From Mytilus californianus (Eukaryota; Mollusca; Bivalvia; Mytilida; Mytilidae), in assembly GCF_021869535.1 (NCBI RefSeq), contig NW_026262690.1, positions 66,887,495 through 66,951,494 of the forward strand: a DNA stretch of 64,000 nt, written 5' to 3'. Below are positions 42,222 to 54,628 of this stretch, in pieces. The stretch's first letter is position 1. Every line of letters begins with the position of its first letter. The notes beneath the pieces are model-generated. The model saw only the letters and a list, made by a program, of their open reading frames with translations. It ran no database searches and was not told the origin of the DNA. Made by a program: the position numbers and the translations under genes.

Positions 42222-43945
42222 TCAAAATTTTATTTTCAAAGCAACAAGTCTAATTTTAATTGATGGTTTACCGAAAAGACCATTTTGGCCTCTTCCTTTT
42301 TTGATCAAGTTATATCCATGTAAATATTTGTAATCGACTACAAAATTTAGAAATTTTGATTCGTGTGTTAACATACACCAGTACGGTGCTGATCTCCACT
42401 CCGGTACAATTAAAGTACCTTCACAACGTTCTGTTGTCAATTTGTTAATAACCTTTGTAATTAGTGCAGGAGGGAGCACTAACCAATTGTTCTCATTTGT
42501 CCAGCTCTGTTTAAAAGCATCTATGCCTGAGGTATCTTTGCAGTAAAACTTAGAATTAAACATTTTGCATTTTGTGTTGTAATCGCATGCAAAACGGTCA
42601 CATGTGAAAATACCCCATAAATCATTTAGATATTCAAAAATCCATGACTGAATACCCCAGTCATCACAATCTGACTGTCTACTTAATTTATCAGCTTTAG
42701 TATTCGATTCTATAGGGATCCAGTCACATGACATGTCAATTGAATATTTACTACATGTATCGTGTACAGACATAGCCTTTTCTTGTAAATAGGGTTTTTT
42801 ACTTCCTACTTTAAGGATGTGTGATACATTTTTATTATCTGTGTGTATTTTAACTGATTTCCCCTCTATCCTACTTACAGAGTTCTTTAAAACTCTGTCT
42901 ACCGTCTCTAACTCTCTCCAAATTAAACTTTGTTTCATTTCAGTATTTGACCAACTACCAAACATATTTGGTTCATCTGATTCATCTGTCGAATCAAAGG
43001 TCAAATGACCACCATAGCCTACATCACAGGCATCACAAAACATCTGTACATTTTCAGATGTAACGTCTGTCAACTGACTCAGTTCCGAACCCTTTTCATT
43101 GAGTTTGTCTATATTTTTGAACCAAAACTCAAACTCGGCAATTGCCTCCCTGTTCAACACCACCAAAGAATTCCAACTTACTTTTGCTAAAATGTAATCG
43201 TAAGAAAACCGAGTTCTCAAACGAACTTCATCTCCCACTACTGCTTGTGCAGAGATAATTTGACCTACTATAGAAGCCAAAAAACGTACTTTCACCAAAA
43301 CGTTCATATTGCATCCTATTTGCAAAAACAAACTATTTAAGCAGTACTTCAATTTTACGACTCTATTTTCACTTAATCGTATTAGACCTTCGATCAAATT
43401 CCAATCAAACCCGAGCCACGTAATTTTTTGTGCCGGTTCCCAGTTACATTTTTCATGTGCTATAACAAAACCAAAACTTTCAAGGTCTGACTTAATCTTT
43501 TTACTTGTTTTCCAACACTCAAAAGTGGTTTTACCTCCACCTAACCCATCATCTAGATACATTACTATTTTAAAACCATCGTTTCTCCAAAACCTTACAA
43601 ATTCTCTCATGACTTTGGAAAAAATGTATCCACTTGTTGACAAACCAAAAGGCAATACACTAAAAACGTAGTACTTATTTTCCCACTTAAAACCTCAATA
43701 TGTTCTACCTGAAAAACAAATTTCAACATGATGATAGGCATTCTTCAAATCATAGGAAAAACAAAAGTCACCTTTATTAAAGATTTGTCGAGCTGTGGTA
43801 GCATCTTCATATTTATACCGAAATTTGAAAAGATGCGGATTAATGTGTCTTGCATCAAGAACTAGTCTGAGTTTGTCTTTTTTGTTTCCTGCTACTGTTA
43901 AAGGATTGACATCATGTGGAATATAATAAACCTCGCTTATGCATT
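42222..43945 (-). pseudogene. Reverse transcriptase-RNase H of the DIRS-type element
   Basis: The RT begins near 43945 (EVYYIPHDVNPLTVAGNKKD) with LVLDARHINP and YDLKNAYHHV, and is then cut by one in-frame TGA (43697-43695). A 477-codon frame (43655-42222) follows with MPFGLSTSGYIFSK, the catalytic MYLDD, the RNase H texts FCDACDVGYGGHL, IHTDNKN and WIPIESNTKADKLSR, and the tail typical of the group (APYWCMLTHESKF). No methyltransferase domain is seen. The frame is offset by -1 from the gag-like frame, which it overlaps at about 43940. Confidence 0.9.
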
Positions 43946-44988
43946 TTCCTGTAATAAGTTGTTTAATTCCCCCAAAACAAATCGAGGATTATCCTTTGCT
44001 GACCTATTGTTTTCAAGTTCAACCTTGCCTGGTATTACCATAAACGGTATTTTATATCCGTTTTTTATTACATCTAAAATATATTCATTTGCGCCTATTG
44101 ATAACCATTTTATAATATGAGTTCTTAATCTACCTGCCGGCGATATGATGTTTACATTTGACATGTCAATTTCACTGTTTTGGTTGTTCATTTCATTCCG
44201 AAGGGGTTGTCTCAAAACATTTTTGTTGTATGTGTATCTACTATTACTGTTATTAATATCAAACAGATAAACAGTACTTATATTATCACTTTGTCGATTC
44301 TGACTTGCGTCTCTTGTCACCTCTAGACATTCTCTTTTCCAGTGACCCGTCTTATTGCAGTTAAAGCATTTCCCTGGTCTGTCGATGTGGGTTGTTCTTG
44401 TGGGAATAGTGTACGGAGCTGGTGATCTAGGAGCTGGTTTCCTTTTTGCCTTTTCTTTCTTGATTTTCGCTTCCGCTCTAGTTTGGGCTTTGTACATTCT
44501 TTTTTCGTCCTCTGAATTTTCAGCTAACGGATTAGCGGTATATTCTGCTACAACTCTCCAACCTGCTTCTGAGGAGTCCGCTAGTTTTATTAATTACTGT
44601 CTGTCTCTTATTAAACCCATACCTTCTGTAATCTTGTCCTTGGCCGACTCGATATTATCCTTTGTGAGATTTTTCTGATTCAGCTCACTGTTTGCTTCCT
44701 TTAACTTCACCAAAACTTTACTGTTATGCTTGTGTTGCTCCTCGTTCCCCCTTTTTTGAACTTATAGTTATCGGACAATGTCTCGTCTAGTTTTGCCATT
44801 TGGGACTCCGCTAACGCCTTCTGAGTAGATTGAAAATTCTTGTTGAAACACTCCAGGCGGTTATCTAAAAGGGTGGTCATGCTATTCAACAATATTGTCT
44901 GTGAGTTCTGTAATGCAGCTTGAACTTCATTTTGTATTTCGGATCGGATTTCGGCGTCCATCTTAAGTTGAGTGTTCACTCGTTGCAC
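43937..44988 (-). pseudogene. Gag-like ORF with zinc knuckle of the DIRS-type element
   Basis: The N-terminal piece (44988-44707) is Q/N-rich and probably coiled coil (EIRSEIQNEVQAALQNSQT). After a frameshift comes LKEANSELNQKNLTKDN.., with one stop near 44595. The piece 44497-43937 then holds a CCHC zinc knuckle, CFNCNKTGHWKREC (about 44367-44326), for nucleic-acid binding. It ends in TAA at 43939-43937, where the RT frame overlaps. In related elements this text often reads through into RT, so the -1 offset may be a mutation rather than a programmed shift. Confidence 0.8.
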
Positions 44989-45132
44989 GACACCTAGAAA
45001 GTGACCCTATGCTTTATTACCAGAAAATACAACCATTGGTCACTATAAGTGACCCTATTATATATTCATACGACCCGTACCCGTCAATACAATATTTTCC
45101 CGCTATACTTAAACGAAACGCGGGAAAATACA
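44964..45132 (-). repeat. DIRS-type split repeat, outer A copy
   Basis: 169-bp copy of 40894-41062 with few differences. On the coding strand it is the 5' end of the element and overlaps the start of the gag-like reading frame. Confidence 0.9.
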
Positions 45133-47429
45133 ATTATACACGGTGTTAAAAGATATTGATTAAAGGAAGGTCCCTTTTAAATTTTTGGGAAATTAGACAA
45201 AAATTAATTGAGTAAAATACTCATATATGTTAATAAATATTCTAACGTTCGGTATAAAGATATTGACAAATATAATGCCTACCCATGTTATAATAATATA
45301 ATAACTTATATTATTTATTTTCAGATTTGTTGACTAGTATGCGGCAATGAGCACCAGCTGCTAAATGTAGGTGTATTTACACAAACTTTCGACATAATAT
45401 GAATAATAGAATGTGCACTTGTATCTGCAAGTGGCGTCTCCCATGTGAGAGTTTGTGGTTATTTGATAAATATTTTATGTTCGTTTGAGTTTACGAATTA
45501 GAATATAAAATAAACATAGAGTATGGCATGAAAGAAGTATTTCTTAAACATTTTTTGAGAAACATCTTTTTGTGCAAGAATTTATATTTTTTGTATCTTC
45601 TATGCGTTTCTATTTGTTTATTAACCTTTGTCATTACAGTTGTTAAATGAATTGTGTACCAATATTTTTTAATGAATCAATTAACACTATCTAACTTTGT
45701 TGTTTGTTTACCCCAGCTCATATTGTAGCGGAAATCTTTGCTTGCCACTTAACTGTTGCGGTTCGAATAGGATGAAATTAGTATTGAATTAAAATTAAAA
45801 TTAAAAGCTTTCCATTTAATGACAAACTAGTGAATTAGTCAGTTCAAACTTTAGTCCGTGTTTTCAGAAAATAAAACCATTTTGCTAAATATATATATAT
45901 TATATTTAGTTTTAATCTAGTAGCACTTTGTTTTGACATTCTATTTGTTGAAATGAATAAACTCCTCATAGATACCAGGATTAAAATTATGTACGCCGGA
46001 CGCAATTTAGTGTTTACTTTCAGATTTGGCGTTTGATAAGTTACTCAAAACGCACTGAGTCTCGACGAACTGTCCCTATTTAGTTGTCGTTTCTGTCCTT
46101 GTTTTCCACCTAATCATTCTGTATAAAATGTACTTTTTTTTCATTAAAACTGTTCTTGGTTAGAAATTTACTTGGTAATATTTATCTTTACAAATTATAT
46201 TTCATTTTAAACTTTTCCTTCATAATAATTGATTTCGCTTGTTTTAACTGACACTATTTGGCAGGTACATGCGAAGTTTTGAATGCTCATTTATTGTAAA
46301 AAGATTTAAAAAATCGATCCAGTGCTTATCTAATATATTTGAATAATCAGAAACTAGTTGTTACATAGAAATAAGACAGAATATATTATATGAAAACCAA
46401 ATTCTATAAGCTATGTCTGTCAGATTAAGTAACTTAGATAGTTTTTAATTCGTTTTTGCAATTATTATCCTTATGTTACTTCGTATAAAGGCCCATTTGA
46501 GCTATTACGATCAATTGGTGTCGTTGTTGTCTCTCGTCGTTCGTTATCATCGTCCTCATCCTAAATATTTTTCCATTTTTCTCTAAATCCACTAGACAAA
46601 TTACAATTGAACAACATTAGCGGAATGATTATTAGGGTATCTAATTTTAACAAGTTTTTTTGTTGTTATTGCTTATCAACCAACATTGGCCATCATAGCT
46701 TAAATATATCATAATGGTAAAATGCATGTAATTACATATTTTTTGTAAGCCATAATCGAAAGAGAAAATTTGAGATGGGGAAAAGGCTCAGAATGTTCAG
46801 ATCAACAAACTAAGTAGATCAATTAAAATAATCACACGACTCCTTATAGGAGTTATTTCCATTTGGACAATTTTTCGTTTTTTTGCCTAATATCTCGAAA
46901 ACTTTAATGAATAGACAAAGAGTTTAATAGCGAAAAGTAAAATAACAAAAATACCGAGCTCCAAGGAAATTCAAAACGGAAGTCCCTTATCAAATGGCGC
47001 GAAAATGATCAGCAATATGAGATCAGTACGGTCCTTAAACGATGATTTTATTTTAGATTATTGCGTTTTAGCGTATTAAATTGAAAAATTATTATAAAAA
47101 GACAGAAAATGTAAAGAACAAAAATGATCACTAATTCGTTGATAGCAATTGATCTAAAGATGGACAGAGCTTACATAATTTTTGAAAAAAAAATATACTT
47201 GTTTTAACTTAAATAACTAACATGCATTAACGTGACCCTGGTCCTAAATTTTTAATCGAGAAGACATTACGCAATAAACTAATAATTTTTATCTGCAAAC
47301 TCATTCACATGTATGTATTTACACAAACAACTTTTCAAGCTGATATTTATAATGATGCATTTTCTTTTCCAATTATCATGTTTCGATATATAAGTCATAC
47401 TAATAACATTTCCATATATAGATTGCTAT
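45133..47429. other. Gene-free stretch with dispersed repeats
   Basis: No gene recognised. Family F text lies at 45950-46020 and a reversed family C fragment at 46490-46870. A piece matching 36500-36560 (AAGTAAAATAACAAAAATACC) lies at about 46930-46990. Confidence 0.55.
46490..46870 (-). repeat. Family C fragment, reversed
   Basis: Begins GGCCCATTTGAGCTATTACG with GTCTCTCGTCGTTCG and ATTAGGGTATCTAATTTTAAC, ending near CTCCTTATAGGAGTTATTTCC. This is the complement of the 3' half of the 9933-11762 element. Confidence 0.6.
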
Positions 47430-47620
47430 GAATCGCTTTAAATGAATCATAGTGTAAAGAGAGAACAATGTATTTTAAAGAATTTATCGTGATCATATTA
47501 AGTCCAAATGAATAAGCAATTTATATATCCTATAATAATAAATGTCGTTTCAAGCGTACCGTCTACTTATTATTGATCATAGTCGTTTATTTCAAGGAAA
47601 CGATTTTTACCTTTGTAAAT
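47430..47620 (+). promoter_or_regulatory. Flank-only copy of the calcyphosine upstream region
   Basis: Shares AGTGTAAAGAGAGAACAA, AGTCCAAATGAATAAGCAATTTATATAT, GTCGTTTC.. and TTTATTTCAAGGAA with the flank of the decayed exon at 51531. The text then diverges, and no first exon follows. Confidence 0.6.
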
Positions 47621-48149
47621 CTATGGGTGCGCTCGGTTTGCGTGTTCCGAACAGGATCCATCTGTTCTAATTCTAAATTTTGTGTTTCTTGCTAAATGCC
47701 CTCAGATTGTATTTTGATAAACGGGTTCTCGAGTGGCAAGACTGAATTGCAACTGACCTCATTTTTGCATAGGCCTTTGCGAACAAACAAACAAGACATT
47801 TTTAAGGTCGAAACAAACATTTCTGACTTTAAAGTCGTCATAATTATTATGAAACGAAAAATACATCTGACGGCTTTTGTAACGTGTTAGCCTGACAGAA
47901 AAATAGAGTTTTATTGCATATTTCCCTTAAAATAATACTTTATATGATCAAATACATATATATATGTATATATGAAAGCTGATTTTTATCAGCTCTAGTT
48001 AGAGGAGGGGATAAGGTGTCTGCGCAATGCTAGGCGGTGTTGTCGTAGAAGCTAGAAATAAAAAGTACAGGTTCCATGCAGCCCCGCTCGGGGAGGAAGT
48101 AAAGAAACAGATCTACGTTAACATCGTTAAGTTGATTTTCTAGGCACTT

Positions 48150-48181
<32 letters not shown>

Positions 48182-48185
48182 TATA

Positions 48186-49244
48186 CAAGTCTAAATTGAA
48201 AACAACGTTCAAACCTATGATTGCGTTGGATAAAAACCGCAATTTTTATACGTGTGCATGCAAAACAAATTTAATGGTAGAGGGGTGTAAATACAGCACA
48301 AAAAACATTTTCCAAAAGACCAAAAGAGTGAAAAAGTATATTTTAACAAAATGCATTTGACTAACAGGTCGAACAACTGATGTTCTTAAACCCTGCTGAT
48401 ATATATATAACAAGTCTAAAAGGGTACACTTAATTGTCGAAATCCGGATATGGTGTACAAATTTTTGCACCTCATGTTTGCGGTATACCATCTTTTCCGC
48501 AAGTTTATTGTTTTCTGTTTGGTAATAAATTATTATAAGATCCATTTTGTTAATCTGTTGATCCGTTTATTTGGCAATCGCCAATGGCAGTCAGCAGGGT
48601 TTAAGACCATCAGTTGTTCGACCTGCTAGTCAAATGCGTTTTGTTAAAATATACTTTTTCACTTTTTTCGTCTTTTGCGAAATGTTATATATATATATAT
48701 ATATTGTTTATATTTTTTCGTTTGGGCTTGTATTATATTTGCCTTCGGGTTTCTATGATCCGTTCATCCTTTTTTGACTCCTCAAAATTCAAGAGTCTAT
48801 CCTAATTTGAGGTAAATTGTATGGCTTTCCAAATACCGTTTCGATTCCTAACATCACTGAAGAGACATTAATTGTCATAATCCGGATAGATGTACAAAAA
48901 CCTTTGCACCTTTTGTTTGCGGTATAACATCTTTTCCGTAAGTTTATTGTTTTCTGTTTAGTATTAAATTTATAATTAAGATCCATTTATTACATCGGTG
49001 ATCCGTTTATTTGGCAATCGCCAATGGCAGTCAGCAGGGTTTAAGAACATTTGTTGTTCGACCTGTTAGTCAAATGCGTTTTGTTAAAATATACTTTTTC
49101 ACTTTTTTGGTCTTTTGGAAAATGTTGTTTGTGTTGTATTTAGACACCTCTAACAAGACATTTGTTTAGCATGCACACGTATAAAAATTGCGGTTTTTAT
49201 CCAACGCAATCATAGGTTTGAACGTTGTTGTCAATTTAGACTTG
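48186..49244. repeat. Inverted cluster of the 538-bp satellite family
   Basis: 48186-48405 is a forward piece (CAAGTCTAAATTGAAAAC..). From 48430 to 49244 the complement follows as one truncated and one nearly full unit, ending CAATTTAGACTTG. (AT)n runs mark the junctions (48148-48180 and 48687-48705). A foldback structure is possible. Confidence 0.8.
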
Positions 49245-49560
49245 TTTATATATATTTAACCAAGGATTTGTACAATAAGACTATACAAATCATTGATTGA
49301 AATGGTTATCAATTTGTAGCTTTCATTTCCCTGAATGCTAAAGTTTTTTTATCTGTACTTTGAATTCTGTTTACACCTACATTATTTTCGGCGCACTTGG
49401 AACGCGTTTAGACTGCAGTTTTGTCATCTTTTGGTGAACATCCGGTTGATTCCGATCGTCGTCTGGAACTCGCCAATCGAGCGCCACCTGTATCTTTGAA
49501 ATTTCAGTAATTTGCAGAATTTCCGGTTAAAATACATGTCATATGTTGTTACATGTTAAA

Positions 49561-49634
49561 ATGGCTGACCTTCTCATGGAATTAAGGGCCAAAATTTTAG
49601 AACGAGGACCCAATGGTATACAAGACATAAGCAG
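49561..49634 (+). CDS. Calcyphosine-like first exon, copy 1 (intact, orphan)
   Basis: A 74-nt exon with ATG and a GTAAAA donor encodes MADLLMELRAKILERGPNG.. and ends in the same codon phase as the real calcyphosine exon 1 (AG|GT). Compared with that exon it has eight residue changes (for example C12I, H21Q, G22D). No following EF-hand exon is recognisable before the window end. It may be a relic, or the first exon of a paralogue whose other exons lie outside. Confidence 0.6.
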
Positions 49635-50261
49635 GTAAAAGTATTGAAATGTTTTTTTTTATATCTATACTGAAAATTGAATACAGTTGCATTTCATACA
49701 CTCTTGCGTTATAGATACTAGTACTTTAAAGTTTGTTTTTGACACTCAGTCTTGATAGAACCATGCAAAACTAGTAAAAATGAGTGGGTCCACATGACAT
49801 GTCAAACAAATGTAATGAAATTTTGCCTATGCATGTATGTTATGAACAGTCAAAAGAAAACCAAATTCTAACAAGAAATTTGATCTGATGCTATTTTGCT
49901 AGACTTTGCAGCGTCATCTACGTACTGGAAAAAGAATAATTAAAAAAAAATCTACTCAAATGTCACATTTCTGTTACTCTGAATATGCTAGATATGGTTA
50001 TGTTCAGCTGGTATTTGAATTGTTTTTACCACAAGCATTATTCGTCCTTCGAAACTTGACAAAATATAATAGTTTGAGGATCCCTATATTTCGGGGCTGA
50101 CAGTTATAAAAGTACATTTTTTTGCATTTTCTGGATACTTGTTGAAAAGATCAACAAAACGACATGAAATCTTTTAAAGTACTCGATTTTTGTAATGTAT
50201 TAAATATATATGTTCACTGGTGTTAATATGTCTTTTGATTGAGTTAAGCCATTTCAATAGA

Positions 50262-50650
50262 TATTTTATAGTGTGTCTTTCTATGTTGTGATGTTACACT
50301 ATTGTTTCAGATAAGGTGAAGGTTTGGTACCATTAAAACGTTTAAACCCGCTGCAATTGTTTGCACCTGTCCTAAGTCAGGAATTTGATGTTCAGTAGTT
50401 GTTGTTTGTTGATGTGGTTCATAAGTGTTTCTCGTGTCTCGTTTTTTATATAGATTAGACCGTTGGTTTTCCCGTTTGAATGGTTTTATACTAGTAATTT
50501 TTGGGGCTCTCTATAGCTTGCTGTTCGTAGTGAGCCAAGGCTCCGTGTTGAAGACCGTACTTTGACCTATATTGGTTAACTTTTATAAATTTTGACTTGG
50601 ATGGAGAGTTGTCTCATTGGCACTCATACCACATCTTCTTATATCTATGC
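50262..50650 (-). repeat. Dispersed repeat family A copy
   Basis: Reversed copy with CCTGTCCTAAGTCAGGAATTTG, AGACCGTTGGTTTTCCCG and TGTCTCATTGGCACTCATACC. It closely resembles the copy at 33455 in wording (GAGCCAAGGCTCCGTGTTG). Confidence 0.75.
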
Positions 50651-51530
50651 AAAGATTAACATATGTGATACAAATTCTGTGATTTTTATACTGGACTCTT
50701 TTACACTATTGCTATGGCAACGGAATTGAAATGTGTGATTTTCTTATACTTTTTTTCACGTCTTTTTAAACCTGAAAACTTTTTTTATCTTTTGACATTG
50801 GCTTATGATATTTTGCATGAAGGTGTATAAAGACGGTGTGTTTAATGTCATCATGACCGTCAAATGACATTACCTTTTACATTTTCGAATCCGGAACACA
50901 ACTTTTTTCTTCTTGGCTATGTGCTTTTGGATATTAGACACATCAGTACAGCCCATCAATATAATGTGTCGCGTACCATGGATGATGAGCTTGACCTTTG
51001 ACCTTTAGGTCAAATAAAAGGTCAAGATCAAATATTTTATTTTTGTATGTCCACCCTAAATCCATATTCTTCCTTGCCATGGCAAAACATTTTCAGTGCA
51101 GCTGACAATATAAAATAAACTAATACATCTTATTTGAAATCTCCATCACATGTATATAGTTATATAAACATCTGATTAAGTTAGTACTCCATATTATTGC
51201 ATTTACTTTTTAAATTATGATATTATGACATTTGTCATTGTTATTTCATGTTCCATTATGGCTATGAATAGACTTCAAAATAAACCCCCACTGTGAAGAG
51301 AGAACAAAACATTATAAAGAATTTATTGTCTTCATAAGTCCAAATGAATAAGCAATTTATATATTCTTTTAAATTTTACGTCGTTTCGGACGAACCGGTC
51401 TATTTTTATTGATCAAAGATATTTATTTCAAGGAACTAATTTACCTTTGAAAGGCTGTATCTTTTAAACGTGAGCAATTCAAAGAATTTTTGACATAAAA
51501 ACATAGATTATTCGTAGTTGCATGTAAAAA

Positions 51531-51600
51531 ATGGAATGAAGGGCAACATGTTTAGAATGAGGAGCAAGTGGGAAACACGTGTATTATAAAGTTAAACATG
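51531..51600 (+). pseudogene. Calcyphosine-like first exon, copy 2 (decayed)
   Basis: After the conserved leader TTATTCGTAGTTGCATGTAAA comes ATGG, a deletion, then AAGGGCAACATGTTTAGAATGAGGAGC, matching AGGGCGAAATGTTTAGAACGAGGAGC of the intact copies. An early TGA and indels destroy the frame. Confidence 0.6.
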
Positions 51601-53107
51601 TTATTTCATTATCCAAAGGACAAGGATAAAGCGGCGTTGAAAAAAAGAAATTTAAGTAGATTCATACTAGTTAACAGCTGTATGTGGTTAATTGAGATAT
51701 CAGTATACATTTATGTCTTGTTAGTATCATTTGACATAGATCTGATGTCTCCATGAACAAATTATACTGATTTCTGTCCAACGTTTCTGATCCTTTAACT
51801 TTATCTTTAACTTATAAACACCACAGCTTTTAGAAAGCACTTCATTTATGAAGTGTTATGTTCATTTTATATTGTTTTCTTTACACTAGTTTGTCTGCTA
51901 TGCGTCAAGGTGTTAAATTCACATAATAGATTTTGTAATAGGTTTATTTAGAATTATTATTCATTTTTTGGATGTTATAATTTAGAAAAAAAAATATAAA
52001 TGACTAATGCTTACATTCTTAATTTCACCAAAAATGGCAAAACGGTTGGGATACCTCCAACAAAAAAGAGTGCTTCAACCAGAGAAAAGGTCTTGTTTTG
52101 TCTTCTTTAAATCGAAAATAAAAGTACAATATGAATATCAAATAACATCCTTCAGATCCTTAGACGATATTTGTCTAAAAGATATCTTCGATTGTCTCTT
52201 AAATATTTGCATTTCTGCTTTAAACTTCAAGCATTTTATGCAGAACTGCGATAAAAGCCCCATTTTAAGGTCATGTCTTTTACATTTAGGTATGAACCAA
52301 TACCTGACCTAAACATATATTTTGCTACATGATGTCTTATACAAAGATGTTTATGCTTGTAAAATATCGCTTTGGGTAAATATCAATAAGGAGATGAGGT
52401 ATGATTACCAATGAGAAAGCTATCCACCAGAGATCAAACGACGTAGATGTTAACAACTATAGATCAAATAACGGACAAAGAACAAAGACATAGGACCAAA
52501 AAGGGAAACTATAACTTTAAACGATGCAAGTCACTTTTTCAATTTCATTGGCACATTTAGTAACTGGATTTGTAAGAAATTTATGTAGCCAGATTGAGAT
52601 TTGTGTGCATTCACGCGACATGTGTTTCTTGAATACCTTCATCAGGTTCGATTGCCTTCAACAATGAGAAAAACAAAAACCACACAGAAAGCTATTAAGC
52701 TAACACTCGTATTATTTTATTTATACTAATTAAATGCGTGGAATTGTAATATGCACATCTAAGATTTAAAGGAGGTAAACTTCCTGGACAGATGTCAAAT
52801 ATTCTGAAAACAAGATATATTTTTCTAAGAAAAGTTTATTGAGAAAATATCTAGAAATGTATATCTATTCATTTTATAAAAGAACAAACTATAAAAAAGA
52901 ATAACTTGTCACAATACGTCTCAATGAATAGGTTATTCATATAAATTCCCTTTAAATTTCGTCGTTTCGAACGAAGCGTCTACTTCTTTTGTTCATAGTC
53001 ATTTATTTAAAGGAAAACAAATTACCTATATATGTCTATATCTCGGTAACGGTGTTTCGTACAATTACCATTTAAAGCACAAATCATCCGTAGTTTCATG
53101 CAAAAAA

Positions 53108-53184
53108 ATGCCTGTCCAACTCACAATACTAAAGGCGAAATGTTTATAATATTTAGGAGCCAGTGGTATACACGGCATAACAAG
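53108..53184 (+). pseudogene. Calcyphosine-like first exon, copy 3 (decayed)
   Basis: ATG at 53108 and an AAG|GTACTT donor at 53184 enclose 77 nt that match exon 1. Codon 14 is TAA (after AAATGTTTA) and three bases are added. The stretch GGAGCCAGTGGTATACACGG remains exact. The leader CATCCGTAGTTTCATGCAAA is conserved. Confidence 0.75.
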
Positions 53185-53369
53185 GTACTTAAGTATTTAA
53201 ATTTTCAACATTTTTCTAGCGTAGCAACACATAATAATAAAAATTAGAATTGATAAATTTGCTGCACACCGGAGGTTTTATGTCTATACCTAAAACAATG
53301 ATACCTCCTATTTAATTGCTTCATGTATCAGAATTATATACTATGTATTGGTTTATTTGAATAAATATT

Positions 53370-53800
53370 GTTTAAACTAAGAACCGTATCAGTTGAAGAG
53401 CTATATGACCAAAAAGGACCTAAAAACAGCAAACTCCATCTGAGGTCAACCTCAGAGTTGAGACCTAAATTTGTAAACGAACAATTTTAGAACAGTTTGT
53501 TACAAATCATGTCAGTATATCGTAGTTCTGACAACTAAGCTGATGATACCATCAGGGACTGATTTTTCACCAGCAGCGGTATCGACCAAGTGCAATACAA
53601 AATGAAAATTAAACTTTACAAATTTCATGTGTCCGAAGCGCTTTTCTGGATTTAACTTGATCAGGAACTCTCAATGCCGAATGTTTGAAAGCCAAGGATG
53701 TATAAGGACCGAACCAGTTGTAGAGCTATAGGACCTAACAAAATAATCAAATCGATCTAAGGTCAACTTTGCCTGTGGGAGTTGAAACCTAATGTCTTTT
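53370..53800. repeat. Two related ~100-bp blocks about 330 bp apart
   Basis: CAGTTGAAGAGCTATATGACC (53390) and CAGTTGTAGAGCTATAGGACC (53713) are both followed by ATC(G/C)ATCT(G/A)AGGTCAAC and a GAGTTGA(G/A)ACCTAA motif. Non-coding. Confidence 0.55.
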
Positions 53801-54514
53801 TTTATCAGTTCACTATTCAGAGCAATCGGTATATTTTACGGAAAGGACCGAACGGGATGATATTTCATGTTGTATTCAGACATGACAGTTTGAAATCAAT
53901 GCTGACTTTTTACATTTAAATTGCGTTGTGTAATAAATGCTATCGAATGAAAAACTTATCCAGAAGCATACACATATGAATAATTGTATAGTTATGTAAT
54001 CCGTTTATATTTTATCAAAAATATCTTATTTTTTCAATGCACAGAATCTTGACCCATAAGAACCGAATGATTCTTAATTATCATATTTTTGAAATTATAT
54101 TTTGATATCTATGACATCCCACTACATATAGTATTCCTTTACAATATATCCTGCAAAGTACCCATAGCCGGTTTTTCAGTTTCATTATGTCTGTAAGGTG
54201 TCGTTAATTACGCATCATAAATAGAAGTCTGATAACAATAATACGCACAAAAACAAAAAACAGCTACTAGTATCAGATAATTCATAATAAAAATAACTGT
54301 GTTAACCTAGACCGCGTTTTAAACAAAAGAATGACAAAAATACGCCACGAAATCAAAAGACATTTCTTCGAAACGAACCGGTCTATTTTTATTGATCATA
54401 AACATTTATTTCAAGGAATCACTTTACCTATTTACCTATATATGTATGTTTCTTGGAAATGTGGGTTATTCCTATAATAACCGGTTAAAAACACAGATTA
54501 TCCGTAGTTTGCTC

Positions 54515-54624
54515 ATTGTTGAAAGCTGTAAGGTGACCCATAGTTGCTTAAATCAACGTTATTTGGACTCTGTTGGGTAGTTGTTTCATCCGTAATCACA
54601 TCACATCACATCTCCTAATTTTAT
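54515..54624 (-). repeat. Family A fragment inserted in the leader of calcyphosine exon copy 4
   Basis: The conserved leader breaks after ATTATCCGTAGTTT (54514). Text matching family A follows (GCTCATTGTTGAAAGCTG, then CATAGTTGCTTAAATC.. and ..TCATCCGTAATCACATC) up to the ATACAA just before the ATG at 54629. Confidence 0.65.
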
Positions 54625-54628
54625 ACAA

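Larger units (their letters stand above)
40474..45132 (-). mobile_element. DIRS/Ngaro-type tyrosine-recombinase retrotransposon with split direct repeats
   Basis: On the minus strand the order is A (45132-44964), gag-like region, RT-RNase H, tyrosine recombinase, B (41140-41065), A (41062-40894), a 344-bp spacer and B (40549-40474). The two 169-bp A repeats and the two 76-bp B repeats are nearly identical. This A-ORFs-B-A-B plan is the split direct repeat layout of PAT/Ngaro-like elements, which integrate through a tyrosine recombinase rather than a DDE integrase. A handful of stops and frameshifts inactivate the copy, but all domains are present. Confidence 0.9.

Noticed and set aside
42817-43671. 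Plus-strand frames of 60-120 codons
   Set aside because: They are antisense shadows of the RT-RNase H region of the DIRS-type element.
51568-51756. 62-codon frame following the decayed exon copy, considered as an alternative calcyphosine exon
   Set aside because: DKDKAALKK is not an EF-hand loop (no G at the right place, no hydrophobic or acidic pattern), and similar text near 54980 is in another context.
52007-52312. 101-codon plus-strand frame
   Set aside because: No recognisable domain, no splice or start support, and no second copy; it is compatible with chance in AT-rich sequence.
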